Shown one piece after another: positions 10,901 through 22,161 of a stretch of 64,000 nt of DNA. Position numbers and translations under genes: made by a program. The notes under the pieces are model-generated. The model was not told where the DNA came from. It ran no database searches and was given only the letters and a program-made list of their open reading frames with translations. Source of the stretch: Rhizophagus irregularis (Eukaryota; Glomeromycota; Glomeromycetes; Glomerales; Glomeraceae); assembly GCF_026210795.1 (NCBI RefSeq), contig NC_089431.1, positions 5,518,001 to 5,582,000 of the forward strand, in the 5' to 3' direction. The stretch's first letter is position 1, and the number at the start of each line of letters is the position of its first letter.

Positions 10901-13900
10901 TTTTTCTGTGTATATTTTATTGCATTTCTCACAATGTGTTCCATATCGGAGAATTATAATATACTCTTTTGTATTTGGACTTTGAGTTATTCCATATATA
11001 CTACTACAAATACCATCAGTATTATATTGTCTAATGGAGTATGTTTTGACAATCTGTTAAATAATATAAAGTTGTGAATATTATATTAAGTAAAATGAGA
11101 TTAAACAAATAAAGAAATCTCGTACCTCATTCAGAAATTCATCAGTAATATTTTGAGAATGCAAACACTTTAAAGTAACTTTTACGTTTTTGCTTCGAGT
11201 ATATTTATATTTATCTTTATCATAATTCAATGGACCATCTTTCCATATTGCTGAATGCACCGGAATAGAATCAATTTTAACTATTTCTTCAATATCATCA
11301 AATTGGTTATAAGGTATCCATTCAAGTATTATATCATATCCTGAAGTAATTTTTAATTGCATTTTTTGAATAAAATTGTTAATTATTTCATTTCCACTAG
11401 TCCAGTTTACAAAATTTTCTTTAAGAGAATTTATTTCACATGGCTTACACCAATTATTCGAATATTGTTTAAAACACTTTATGCAGTATCCATCTTGGAG
11501 AACTAAGATATACTCCTTTGTATTTGGACTTTGAGTTATTCCATACATATTACAAATATTATTAGAATTATATTTTTTAATGGAGTATGTTTTGGCAATC
11601 TGTTAAATAATATGAAGTTGTGATTATTATATTAAAAAAAAACTGACTGACTAGACAAATAAAGTAATTTCATACCTCATTTAGAAATTCATCAGTAATA
11701 ATATTTTGAGAATTATGCAAACACTTTAAAGTAACTTTTTCGTTTTTGCTTCGAGTATATTTATATTTATCATAATCCAATGGACCATCTTTCCATATTG
11801 CTGAATGCACCGGAATAGAATCAATTTTAACTATTTCTTCAATATCATCAAATTGGTTATAAGGTATCCATTCAAGTATTATATCATATTCTGAAGTAAT
11901 TTTTAATTGCATTTTTTGAATAAAATTGTTAATTATTTCATTTCCACTAGTCCAGTTTACAAAATTTTCTTTAAGAGAATTTATTTCACATGGCTTACAC
12001 CAATTATTCGAATATTGTTTAAAACACTTTATGCAGTATCCATCTTGGAGAACTAAGATATACTCCTTTGTATTTGGACTTTGAGTTATTCCATACATAT
12101 TACAAATATTATTAGAATTATATTTTTTAATGGAGTATGTTTTGGCAATCTGTTAAATAATATGAAGTTGTGATTATTATATTAAAAAAAAACTGACTGA
12201 CTAGACAAATAAAGTAATTTCATATATACCTCATTTAGAAATTCATCAGTAATAATATTTTGAGAATTATGCAAACACTTTAAAGTAACTATTTCGTTTT
12301 TGCTTCGAGTATATTTATATTTATCATAATCCAATGGACCATCTTTCCATATTGCTGAATGCACCGGAATAGAATCAATTTTAACTATTTCTTCAATATC
12401 ATCAAATTGGTTATAAGGTATCCATTCAAGTATTATATCATATCCTGAAGTAATTTTTAATTGCATTTTTTGAATAAAATTGTTAATTATTTCATTTCCA
12501 CTAGTCCAGTTTACAAAATTTTCTTTAAGAGAATTTATTTCACATGGCTTACACCAATTATTCGAATATTGTTTAAAACACTTTATGCAGTATCCATCTT
12601 GGAGAACTAAGATATACTCCTTTGTATTTGGACTTTGAGTTATTCCATACATATTACAAATATTATTAGAATTATATTTTTTAATGGAGTATGTTTTGGC
12701 AATCTGTTAAATAATATGAAGTTGTGATTATTATATTAGAAAAAACTGACTGACTAGACAAATAAAGTAATTTCATACCTCATTTAGAAATTCATCAGTA
12801 ATATTTTGAGAATTATGCAAACACTTTAAAGTAACTTTTTCGTTTTTGCTTCGAGTATATTTATATTTATCATAATTCAATGGACCATCTTTCCATATTG
12901 CTGAATGAATACTATTGTTTTTTATTGCTTCGGCAACTCCATTTTTATTTATTTCTTTAATATTGTCAAATTGATTATAAGGTATCCATTCAGCCACAAT
13001 ATCAGTTTGATAATTAATTTTTAATTGCATTTTTTGAATGAAATTATCGATTTCTTTATTTCCACTGGTCCAGTTTGTAAAATTTTCTCTAAGACAATTT
13101 ATTTCACATGACTCACACCATTTAGCAAATATATATTTATATTTTTTGTCACATTTTTCACAATATTCACTATTGGTTTCAAGAACCATGATGTAGTCTT
13201 TTGTATCTGGACTTTGAGTTATTCCATATATATTACGAATATTATTTTGCTTTTTAATAGAATATGTCTTAATAATCTGTAAATAAAATAAAATTATTAT
13301 TATACGAAAAAATATAACAATAATTAACAAGATAAATAAAGTACATATTTCATACCTTATTCAAAAATTCATCAGTAATATTTTGAAAATTATGTAAACA
13401 TTTTAAGATAACTCCTTTATTTTGATTTCGAATATATTCATTTTTGCTTTCATCATAATCTAATTGACCTTCCTTCCATATTGCTGAGTATACTGAAGCC
13501 AAATTATTTATAACTATTTCTTTAATATTATTGAATTGATCGTATGGTATCCATTCAGTCACAATATCGGTCTGATAATTAATTTTTAATTGCATTTCTT
13601 GAATGAAATTATCAATTTTTTCATTTCCACTAGTCCAGTTTGTGAAGTTTTCTTTTAGAAAATTTATTTGACATAGTTTACACCATTTATCTATGATATT
13701 TATATAACATTTTTCACAAAACAATCCTTTTTGTAGAACCATAAAATATTCTTTTGTTTTTGGGCTTTGAGTTATTCCATATATGTTGCGCATATTATCA
13801 TTGATTTTAATTGAATATTTTTTAGCCTATTAAAATAAATAAGAAATTATTATAATGAATAAAAAATAATAAAATTATATTAATAGTGAAATCTTACCTC

Positions 13901-15883
13901 GTTTAGGAAATCATTAATAATATCTTTTGAGTTATGTAAACCTTTTAAAATAATCTGTCTATTTTGATTACTTTGAAGCCTTTTATACTTATTTTCTCCT
14001 TTAAGATATATTAACATATTATTCTTCCATTTTGATGAATACATTGTGAAATTATCATTTATACTTAGTATTTCCTCAATATCAATGAATTGATCATATG
14101 GTATCCATTCAAATACTATTTCCAATGGATTGTCAATTTTTAATTGCATTTCTTGAATGAAATTATCAATCATTCTATTTCCACTAGTCCAATTTGCAAA
14201 ATTTTCTTTAAGATAATTTATTTCACAAAATTTACACCATTCTTCTTTCTTAATACATTTTTCACAATTTGCATATTGAAGAATTATTATATACTCTTTT
14301 GTATTTGGATTTTGAGATATTCCATAAATATTACGAATATTGTTATCTTGATTTTTAATGGAGTATGTTTTACCAATCTATTAAACGAAATAATAAAGTT
14401 ACAATTAAATTAAAATATTTACTAATAAACAAAGAATTTCTTACCTCATTTAGAATCTCATTAGTGATATTTTGTAAGTTGTATAAGTATTTTAAAGCAA
14501 CTTCTTTATTTTGGCTACTCTGACTCCTCCTATACACACTTTTATCCTTATCATAATTTAATGGACCATCACTCCATATTGCTTTAGTAAACCCATCTTC
14601 ATTTATTTCTTTGATATCATTGAATTGATTGTATGATACCCATTCAAATATTATATCTAATGGGCTTTCAATTCTTAATTGCATTTCCTGAATGAAGCTG
14701 TTAATCTTTTCATTTTCATTGGTCCAGTTTGTAAAGTTTTCTTTAAGAGAATTTTTCTGACATGATTTGCACCAATTGTAATTTGCATTTGTATATTTTT
14801 GATTGCATTTTTCACAATATCCATTTTGAAGAACTATTATGTAATCATTTGTATTTGGATTTTGAGATATTCCAAATATATCTTGATTATCTTCATCATC
14901 TTGTAAATTAACCTATTAAAAAAAAAATTAGTATTGAATTATGAGAATTTCTAATTTAAAATAGAGACATTACATACCTTATTTAAAAACTCTCCAGCTT
15001 TATCTTGCAAATTTTGAAAACATTTTAAAGAAACTTTTTTATTTTTCAATCTTATATATTCCTTTTTATCACTATGATAATACAATGGACCATCCTTCCA
15101 TTTTGCCAAATATATAGTAAGATCATTTTCAACTAGTATTTCATTAATATCATCAAACTGATTATATGGAATCCATTCAAATATGATGTCTTTATAATCA
15201 TTAATTTCTGATTGCATTCCTTGAATGAAATTATCAATTTTTTCATTTCCACTGGTCCAGTTTGTAAAGTTTTCTTTAAGTAAATTTATTTGACATGACT
15301 TACACCCGTTTGTGTATAAATTATCGCATCTTTCACAATATTTCTCTTTCTCAAGAACCATAATATACTCTTTTGTATTTGGATTTTGTGATATTCCATA
15401 TATTTTGCGGATTCCAAATTGATGAAATTTAATTGAATATTCGTTGGCCTATTATAAAATAAATAATTAATATTTCAAAAAAATCAAAAATAAAAAAAAT
15501 ATTTAATTAACGAATAAAGAAATTTATACCTCGTTTAGAAATTCATCAATATTATATTGTGAGAATTTTAAAGAAACTTTTATATTCTTAGCCCTTATAT
15601 ATTTTATTTGAAAAAAACTAAATCCTAATCGACCATCCGTCCATATTGCATTAGCAAAATCATTTATTTTGTTAATATTATTGAATTGATCGTATGGTAT
15701 CCATTCAAATAATATATCACTAAAAGAATCAATTTTTGATCGCATTTTTTGAATGAAATTATTAATTTTTTCATTATCACTGATTGTGGTATAATTTTTA
15801 AGAGAATTTATTTGACATGGTTTACACCATTTCCATATTTTATCTGTATATTCGTTGCCACATTCTTCACATAAATTTGACAT
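7961..15883 (-). CDS. Gene B-array: 14-exon giant pseudokinase of 13 Cys4/N-lobe modules plus one C-lobe
   Basis: Exons: 15530-15883, 14978-15448, 14445-14912, 13898-14377, 13356-13826, 12779-13276, 12230-12703, 11676-12149, 11126-11599, 10571-11053, 10014-10499, 9450-9932, 8872-9378 and 7961-8797. All junctions are phase 0 and introns are 65-81 nt; about 2319 codons read open. Start ATG 15881-15883 (MSNLCEECGNEYT). Modules 1-12 each have four Cys (CxxC...CxxC), usually NWTSGN, FIQxMQLKI, EWIPYxQF and a beta3 lysine (V[AST]LK), but no glycine loop. Module 13 has lost NWTSGN and its fourth Cys, carries a Ser/Asn-rich stretch and a doubled KKHHIT, yet retains GKGGFSIVYSAIW and VALK. The last exon completes the N-lobe (YGITRNPDTKEY) and encodes a C-lobe with HHNLHAGN in place of HRDLHAGN, SDIG, APEV and a charged C-terminal helix. 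The catalytic Asp is Asn, so I infer a pseudokinase. Function is unknown; the splice structure needs transcript support. Confidence 0.85.
11054..12703 (-). repeat. Three nearly identical exon-intron units inside gene B-array
   Basis: The units 12150-12703, 11600-12149 and 11054-11599 (exon plus following intron, about 546-554 bp each) differ at only a handful of positions, in exon and intron alike. The other units are clearly diverged. This is the signature of recent unequal exchange or tandem duplication in the middle of the array. Confidence 0.9.
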
Positions 15884-16200
15884 TTTACCACATATACTGC
15901 ACTGTTTATATGTATATACCAAATAAGTTATAAAATTATAATTTCAGAATTCAAAGAAAAAATAAAATTTTAAAGGAGGGTATTGTGGAAACAGCGACGC
16001 CTCCGCCGACGTTATATAAGGGGTTTTTTTAAAATCGCGATCGGCACAAAAACAAAAAGGGAAACAATCGTTACAATCAACTTATTTAATTATAGTAATT
16101 TCAACAAAGTAAAAACGCCGAACTGTATACAGGATAATATCCTGTATATACTGTATATGGTTAGATTTTTCAGATTAAATGATAGTACGACAATTTGTTT
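15884..16200 (-). repeat. 5' flank of gene B-array, duplicated upstream of gene A (copy 2)
   Basis: This matches the flank at 2849-3290: AGTGCAGTAT and GGTAAAATGTC sit at the start codon, and AAAAACGCCGAACTGTATAC and TCAGATTAAATGATAGTAC lie near 16107-16190 (plus strand). Conserved non-coding blocks upstream of both arrays are candidate promoter elements. Confidence 0.6.
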
Positions 16201-16499
16201 CGGGAATGATAAAAATGGAAATAAAATAAAATAAAAATAGATATTTGATAATTAAAATTCCCATTTACTGATTAAAATGGTCATCTGCATGAATCATAAT
16301 GTTGTTTTTAAATATAGTAATTCCGCCAACAAAATTTTCATGTACAATAAAAAAAATGCTATATTCAATAATATTAAGCAAGTCGTAGAATAATCGTTAT
16401 AAACCTTATACTGTAGTATTTATTTTGTTCACTTTATTTTAGATTCACTTTTTGAAAAAAAAAAAGATTAAAATCATATTTTTTATTAAATTTTTTGAA

Positions 16500-16673
16500 A
16501 AATTTTACATATAATTTTTCGAAGAACGTAATCTTCAACACCTTTTAGGTTGCGGTCAACAAAGTGACAGAACAGTTAGTTATACAGAAAAATTTTTAAT
16601 TTTATTAAATGAGGTTTTACAATTTGAAAAAAAAGATCAAGTGACAGGTGCAAATTTAAACGAACAAAGTTGA
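16500..16673 (+). pseudogene. Short coding relic of unknown family
   Basis: One frame reads open to TGA 16671-16673 with protein-like composition (LGCGQQSDRTVSYTEKF, then LLNEVLQFEKKDQ). Flanking frames close quickly and no start codon or splice context is convincing. I do not recognise the family; it looks like a fragment of a decayed gene or transposon. Confidence 0.35.
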
Positions 16674-19600
16674 TTTTAATGATCAAATTTTCCTTCCTAT
16701 CAAATATTGCCAATCTTTAAACTGTAATACTTTATTAATAGCAAAAGGACAAGAATTACCGTATATCGTGGGCAACAGTATCTTGGGTGGCTGGGTATCG
16801 TGCGAATTTCGGAAGTTTTGCCCTGTACCCTCCCCCCCCCCTATTACACGAATTTTTACTATTAATAGAGGGTGTTTAAAACTTACAAAATAATTAGGGT
16901 ATTGTTACACGTCAACCCTAAGGTTTTTGTTGGATTATTTATATAATAAAATCAGTGGAGAATGTGACTTAGGGGGTACTATACATGGGGTACTATGGCC
17001 CGATTGGCCCGTGATATAGGGTAATATTATGTCCATATTATCGTCATGTCGCACAAATCTATTAGAAACAACGAAAATAGACAATCCTCAAAACAAAAAA
17101 CTATCAAAACCGGATCTATATCCGATTTTATATAGTGTCATATGAAATTGCACGACGATCTATAGGTACATCGAAAATTAAGTTTATTGTAGCACGTAAC
17201 ATCGATTTTATTAGTAAATGGTTTGCGTCGAATCATTTGACCCGTTATAGCATACACCGATTGAAAATCCGATAATTAAACCTTATTTGTAGATGAATGG
17301 TCGTTTGATTTATTCAGTTCTTTGAAGACCTTGCGCCGTTTTTTATTATTCCTTTTAAAGAAAATAATAAATATGTAATAATACCTCACCTTCACAAGGT
17401 TATTTTACTAAGGAATATAAATTTTCTCATAGTCATGTGAAATAAAATAAAAATGTATTGTATTACAGTATATGTTGTTCAGCTTAATTTTTTCCCCGTT
17501 CCTTTCTTGTTTTTTTTGAAACTATATAAGAAATTTATTTGTTTATGAATGCTGGTTCACAATCATGCAATTAAACAAGTTCTTGACAAGTTAAAAAAAA
17601 AAAAAATATTATCTGACGGGTACAAGATCATCAGTTAAACATTGTAACTATATATTTATTTCTATTGCACAGAATAAATGATACTGATGTACCTGTAAAA
17701 TTTTTTTTTGATTTTAAGTCATCTGATTCCGCAGTGTAACCATTTCTTATAGGTACCGTATATACGCAAATTTTAGATAAATTAAATAAAAATTAAAGGT
17801 ATATGCGCAAGAAAACATGTTGATTTTCCATATAAAGTAAAGCATTATCTAATATATTTTAAAAATAAAGTAAATTTACTACAATTGTAGAAAAAAAAAA
17901 ATCAAAATTACTTATTTTCAATAACTGAAAATTTTATTTTATCGCAGCGGTTTTCAAAATTCTGTGTACGTTGTGATTACTCGAGCGATTATAATTACAG
18001 GACGATTATAGGACAACATTGTCCAATTTTTGTCCGGTAATTGTTCTGTAATCTAATGATTTTTTTATCAGATGATCTATAGGGACTAACACAATTTTGA
18101 AAAGCGCGATAATAATCTTTGGGAATATGCGCTGGAAAGTGGAAACTACGCATGTTACCTTTGGAATATCAGATATACGCCGACATGCGTGTTACTTTTA
18201 GGAAACATGCGCAATAATTAATACAGGTCGGTGGGTTGTGGGTACCAGCAGGTGCTTTATTATTTTTTAGGTATGAAAGCTTTAATAACCGCTTACCGTA
18301 CCTGTTTCTCTGGATATACTATATAAATACAACCAAACTTACAGGTTACCTATATTATTTTTGGGAAATTTTTTATAAAACTAGTTTTCATTTCGTCTAT
18401 AATACTACTGTAAAATACTAAAATATATTATCAATGTCCTTTAAATTACGATTTTACATCTTAAAAAAATTTACATTAAAGATTTATTTAATTATTTCAA
18501 AATAAATTAAAAATTCAACCAGTTATAAAGTGGTTTTCAGTATATTTCGCATTTTTTTTTTTTTTGAGGCTAGATTGCGCTTACGATTTAGTAGTACTGT
18601 AGTATTGAAAAAAATTACTTTTAAAATAAGATTCATTCCGTAATTTAATGTGATCAATCATACCCAAAGGTTATTCATGTGATATTATAATTCCTATGGT
18701 TTTCGATTCGGATTCGGTACGATCGGTACGCTTACGGACCTGTACATAATTAATAAGAGTAATACGAAAAGTCGAAAAGGGGTCAACCATAGTATGTCAC
18801 GTGAAATAATCTACTCTACAACATGATTTGTAAAATACTACTGCTGCGTATGTATAGATATTATTTTCGCGTATATAGAATAATATTTCGCTTATGAAGT
18901 TACTCACCCAAAAGAAGAATATTATCTCCACTTGTTTTACACGAAAAATATTATTATCTTTGCTCATTGTTTCACGCAAAAAATATTATCTCGCACTATA
19001 TAAACTATGGATATTGATTTTGTTAATAGAGGAGATGTCATTTATGAAGAGGATCTTATTGAGGTATTGTTAGGTGAATATTTACGGAAATATTAGCATA
19101 TTTTTATAGCCAATGATTGTGAAGAAGACAATAATAAGAAAGTAAGTTGGCTTTAAAGCTTAAAGCAAGAAAGCAAGAGGGGAAAAGATTTAGTTTTTAG
19201 TATTAAAAGAACGTGAACTTGCTTTAAGGGAACCTGAAATAAAAATAATTGTGAAAAGGCCAATTAAGACTAGTAATAATTAAAGATTTTAATAAAAAAT
19301 TCACAATAACTTAATATGGCAGTTGATATAAGTACAAATGTACAATACTTTTCTCGATTGATAATATACACTATTACAGTTGAGTATAGTTTTGTTATCT
19401 TAATCATACTTAATATCGATTTCACACCATACTATCGTCTTACCGAATTAATAATACCTTACTTATTGTATCATATCGCACCATACTACTTTACTATATA
19501 CTCTCTTGTACCTGTAACTTATCTACATCGTATCTGTACAAAACCGAATCGTTCTATGATTATAAAGCACGCAACAAATCTTTTTAATTTTAAATATATC

Positions 19601-20209
19601 CAACTTAGACTTATTCTCAATTGAAACGAATGATTATAATGAAAGTAAAGGCGTTGCCTACGTCACTTTTAAGTTCGTATAATATTTTGTTTCGTTTTGT
19701 TTATTTTCTTATTTTTGACTTTTATTATATATATATTTCTAATACCTGTATCTGATTACTCGCGAAACTAATACGTATCAATAGATATTAAAATTAACAT
19801 TTTATTCTTTTCCGGCTACATACCTCTTCGCCTGATAAAGATAAATTAGTCGATTTCGACTTGGATAAAATCGATGACAAGCCTTTGGAAAGTATTTGGA
19901 AATATTTAAAATATCTAAAGAATATAATTTAGTATCAAAGCAAATTAATAATAGAGTAACAAATCAGTATATAGGATTAATTTATTACGAAAATATGTTA
20001 ATCGTTTAAATTTAAACGTTTTTTACATGGTAGAACGTAATATTTCTTTTAATTAGTATCTTCATAATTATAACCTTAATGAAGTTATTATCAAAATTAC
20101 AATTTATTGGAGAGGAATTACGTAAGAAAGAGACGTATTTACGATCCATTGTCATATTTTTAATCAGAGGTAAAGATTTATAGAATCTAAAAACACTTAT
20201 ATTAAACCC
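16674..20209. other. AT-rich DNA without a supportable gene
   Basis: A run of 10 C sits at 16832-16841 within a GC-richer patch (16780-17040) holding several GGGTAxTAT and GGCCCGT motifs, possibly an old repeat. A short frame beginning ATGGATATTGATTTTG near 19007 reads about 29 codons before a stop and is followed by stop-laden protein-like sequence to 19280. It may be a relic, but its family is not recognised. Nothing else could be named. Confidence 0.4.
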
Positions 20210-21440
20210 AATATACAGTACAAGTGGTTACAGCTGTAGATCGTAAGAATTTGTTAGACGCGATAGTATTTCCAGCGACTGGTTTTCATGATATTCCTAA
20301 TCAATGTATTGGTGCTGATTTGATGGTAACGATTTTTACATATGTATATCTAAATTATTATTCACATATGGTTTTAAATTATTTGTGAATAAAATTTATC
20401 TTTAAAGAAAAATTAATTTTTTTTTTAATAATATATTATGAACGCTCAACTCCCCAAGAAATCAAAGACCCAATACAGTTGATTACGTAACAATGGTGGA
20501 TATTTAATCATTTTTTTATGAATTATATCTTATCAGATAAACTTGGTACAATTGCAATTTCCCATTTAGAAAGCAAAATTATTTTGATTCTAGTGTATTT
20601 AATGGACGCGCAATTACATTCAGAAGCGGTAAATTTCCCAAAAACTGGAAAACTAGTAATACTTTTATCTGAACTTTGCGCTAATACATTTCCAGATTTT
20701 ACGGAAAAGGATGATAAACCTACTTATTGATTTAACAGAGTTCTCAGTATTTTATATTGTTCTATTAAAGGAGTGTTTAATCCTTGTACTCATAGTTCTT
20801 GATGATAGATTATATGTTGAAGAATATAAAGTTTATATTGGGAGGATGCACGAAAGATCAAAAGTACATATGATGCGGATATAATAGGATTAATGAATTA
20901 ATATAGTGTTAAAACTGAATTTGGGATAACCAATGGATATATCAGGACCCAGAAATAATATATATAGGGGTCAGGTGATGAAAAAATTTTTTTACTATGA
21001 GCTGTACGCATTTTTTCAGGGCCGGAATTATGATAATGTCAGTCGGTTACTATAATAGGAAATAAAATTCTGACTGAAATTATCAAAAATTATCTAAAAA
21101 AGGAAAGATTTTCATGATTTTTTAGTTCAAAATACGCAAACTCAAACCTGACCCTTTTATATATATTTCTGGGTCCTGATATATCGTGAATACAGTTATA
21201 AGAATCAATAAAAGAAATCTGGGTATAACAAAATCTATTATAGATACATTTACTTCAATTAGACAGCATTATCGAAAATATTCGAAGAATTTTATGGCAA
21301 AGGAACTACCAGGATCTCGTAATTGAATGAAAAGTTGCCGTTTGGTATTATATGACATATCAACCTGCTGAATTGAAAAATAATTCCGAAAGTATGATTT
21401 CGTTCCTTGGATACGACATTGCTTGTAATCCAACGGTAAT
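20210..21440 (+). pseudogene. RNA-dependent RNA polymerase (RdRP) pseudogene, split by a MITE
   Basis: Plus-strand fragments follow the order of the C-terminal half of eukaryotic cell-encoded RdRPs of RNA silencing: VVTAVDRKN...FPATGFHDIPNQC, then TPQEIKDP, NYILSDKLGTIA, EAVNFPKTGK, FPDFTEKDDKPTY, LDDRLYVEEY, SVKTEFGITNGYI, then after the insertion VNTVIRINKR, SIRQHYRKY and AVWYYMTYQPAEL. Several in-frame stops and frameshifts are present, for example the TAA after KDPIQLIT. The expected catalytic DLDGD after SGS is replaced by GADLMVT. A 236-bp MITE interrupts the frame at GYI/VNT. Rhizophagus species are known to have many RdRP genes; this one is dead. The 5' half was not found. Confidence 0.8.
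20943..21178. mobile_element. MITE, 236 bp, inserted in the RdRP pseudogene
   Basis: Terminal inverted repeats start CAGGACCCAGAAATA-ATATATA..GGGTCAGG (left) and are mirrored at the right end (CCTGACCC...GGGTCCTG), about 35 bp with small gaps. ATATAT flanks both sides (20937-20942 and 21179-21184). Because the host frame continues across the site (GYI|VNT), the empty site can be inferred to have held a single ATATAT. The interior carries the dispersed CAGGGCCGGAATTATGATAA repeat also found at 5793. Confidence 0.85.
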
Positions 21441-21518
21441 AACGCTGACGCTTGAACTAAAAATAATCGTATGATTTCGTTTCTTTGGATAGTAAATAAT
21501 TGTATATTATCTATACGG

Positions 21519-21571
21519 GCGTGCTTAATGATGTGGCGCTTTGCGCCACATCAAATCATTATTAAGCACGC
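21519..21571. repeat. Strong hairpin / foldback, arms about 21-29 nt
   Basis: GCGTGCTTAATGATGTGGCG-C (21519-21539) pairs with the complement at 21543-21571, with an extra segment in the second arm and a 3-nt loop. The GC-rich stem stands out from AT-rich surroundings. It could be a foldback element remnant or a structured transcript; a terminator role cannot be claimed. Confidence 0.6.
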
Positions 21572-21573
21572 TC

Positions 21574-22161
21574 ATACAATAACAATATTATTATTCGGAC
21601 CAGAATGACCATCATATTAATTAAATTCCATAAGCTTTATATTAAATAATAATTGTTAAGAAATTTTACTATAATTGAGTCGATTATAATCGATCAATGA
21701 TTGGAATTATAGAATTTTATAAAAAAACTTTTTTTAAATTTTTATTCTAATAAAAATTATTGTTTGATTACAATCAATTTATATTAATAGATACAGTATA
21801 ACTTTTTATTCGAATATCACGATCAATTATCATTCAATAATCGATTATGTTTTTTTTAAGTCAATTAAATTCCCTAGAAGCTCTAGATGTTAAAATGCAT
21901 ATAATCTAGTTAATCTAGTAGAGAAAAGGGCCTATGCTTTCATTTATTATCGCAGATTACATGATTACGGATTATCGCAAATTTCTTATTACGTTAATAA
22001 TATAAAAATTTTATTTGTAAACAATTTAATATGAATAAATAAAAAACAGAGACATGATATATAAACCTATAACTGATAAGTAATAAATACAATAACCTAA
22101 TATTATAATAATGTTTATATTTAGTCATACTAATTTCTTAATCTTTATAATATGAAAGAAC
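21574..22161. other. AT-rich intergenic DNA, no gene seen
   Basis: This is the 3' flank of the kinase gene at 22162-24016. No coding signal is supported. Confidence 0.5.

Noticed and set aside
1..15883. Reading each repeat unit as its own short gene of about 135 codons
   Set aside because: Most units have no ATG in the family position; their frames run upstream to a splice acceptor and end at a splice donor in matching phase, which fits exons of one gene.
16780..17040. C10 run and GGGTA motifs suspected to be telomeric or transposon ends
   Set aside because: The motifs are not periodic and no inverted termini or target duplication could be defined.
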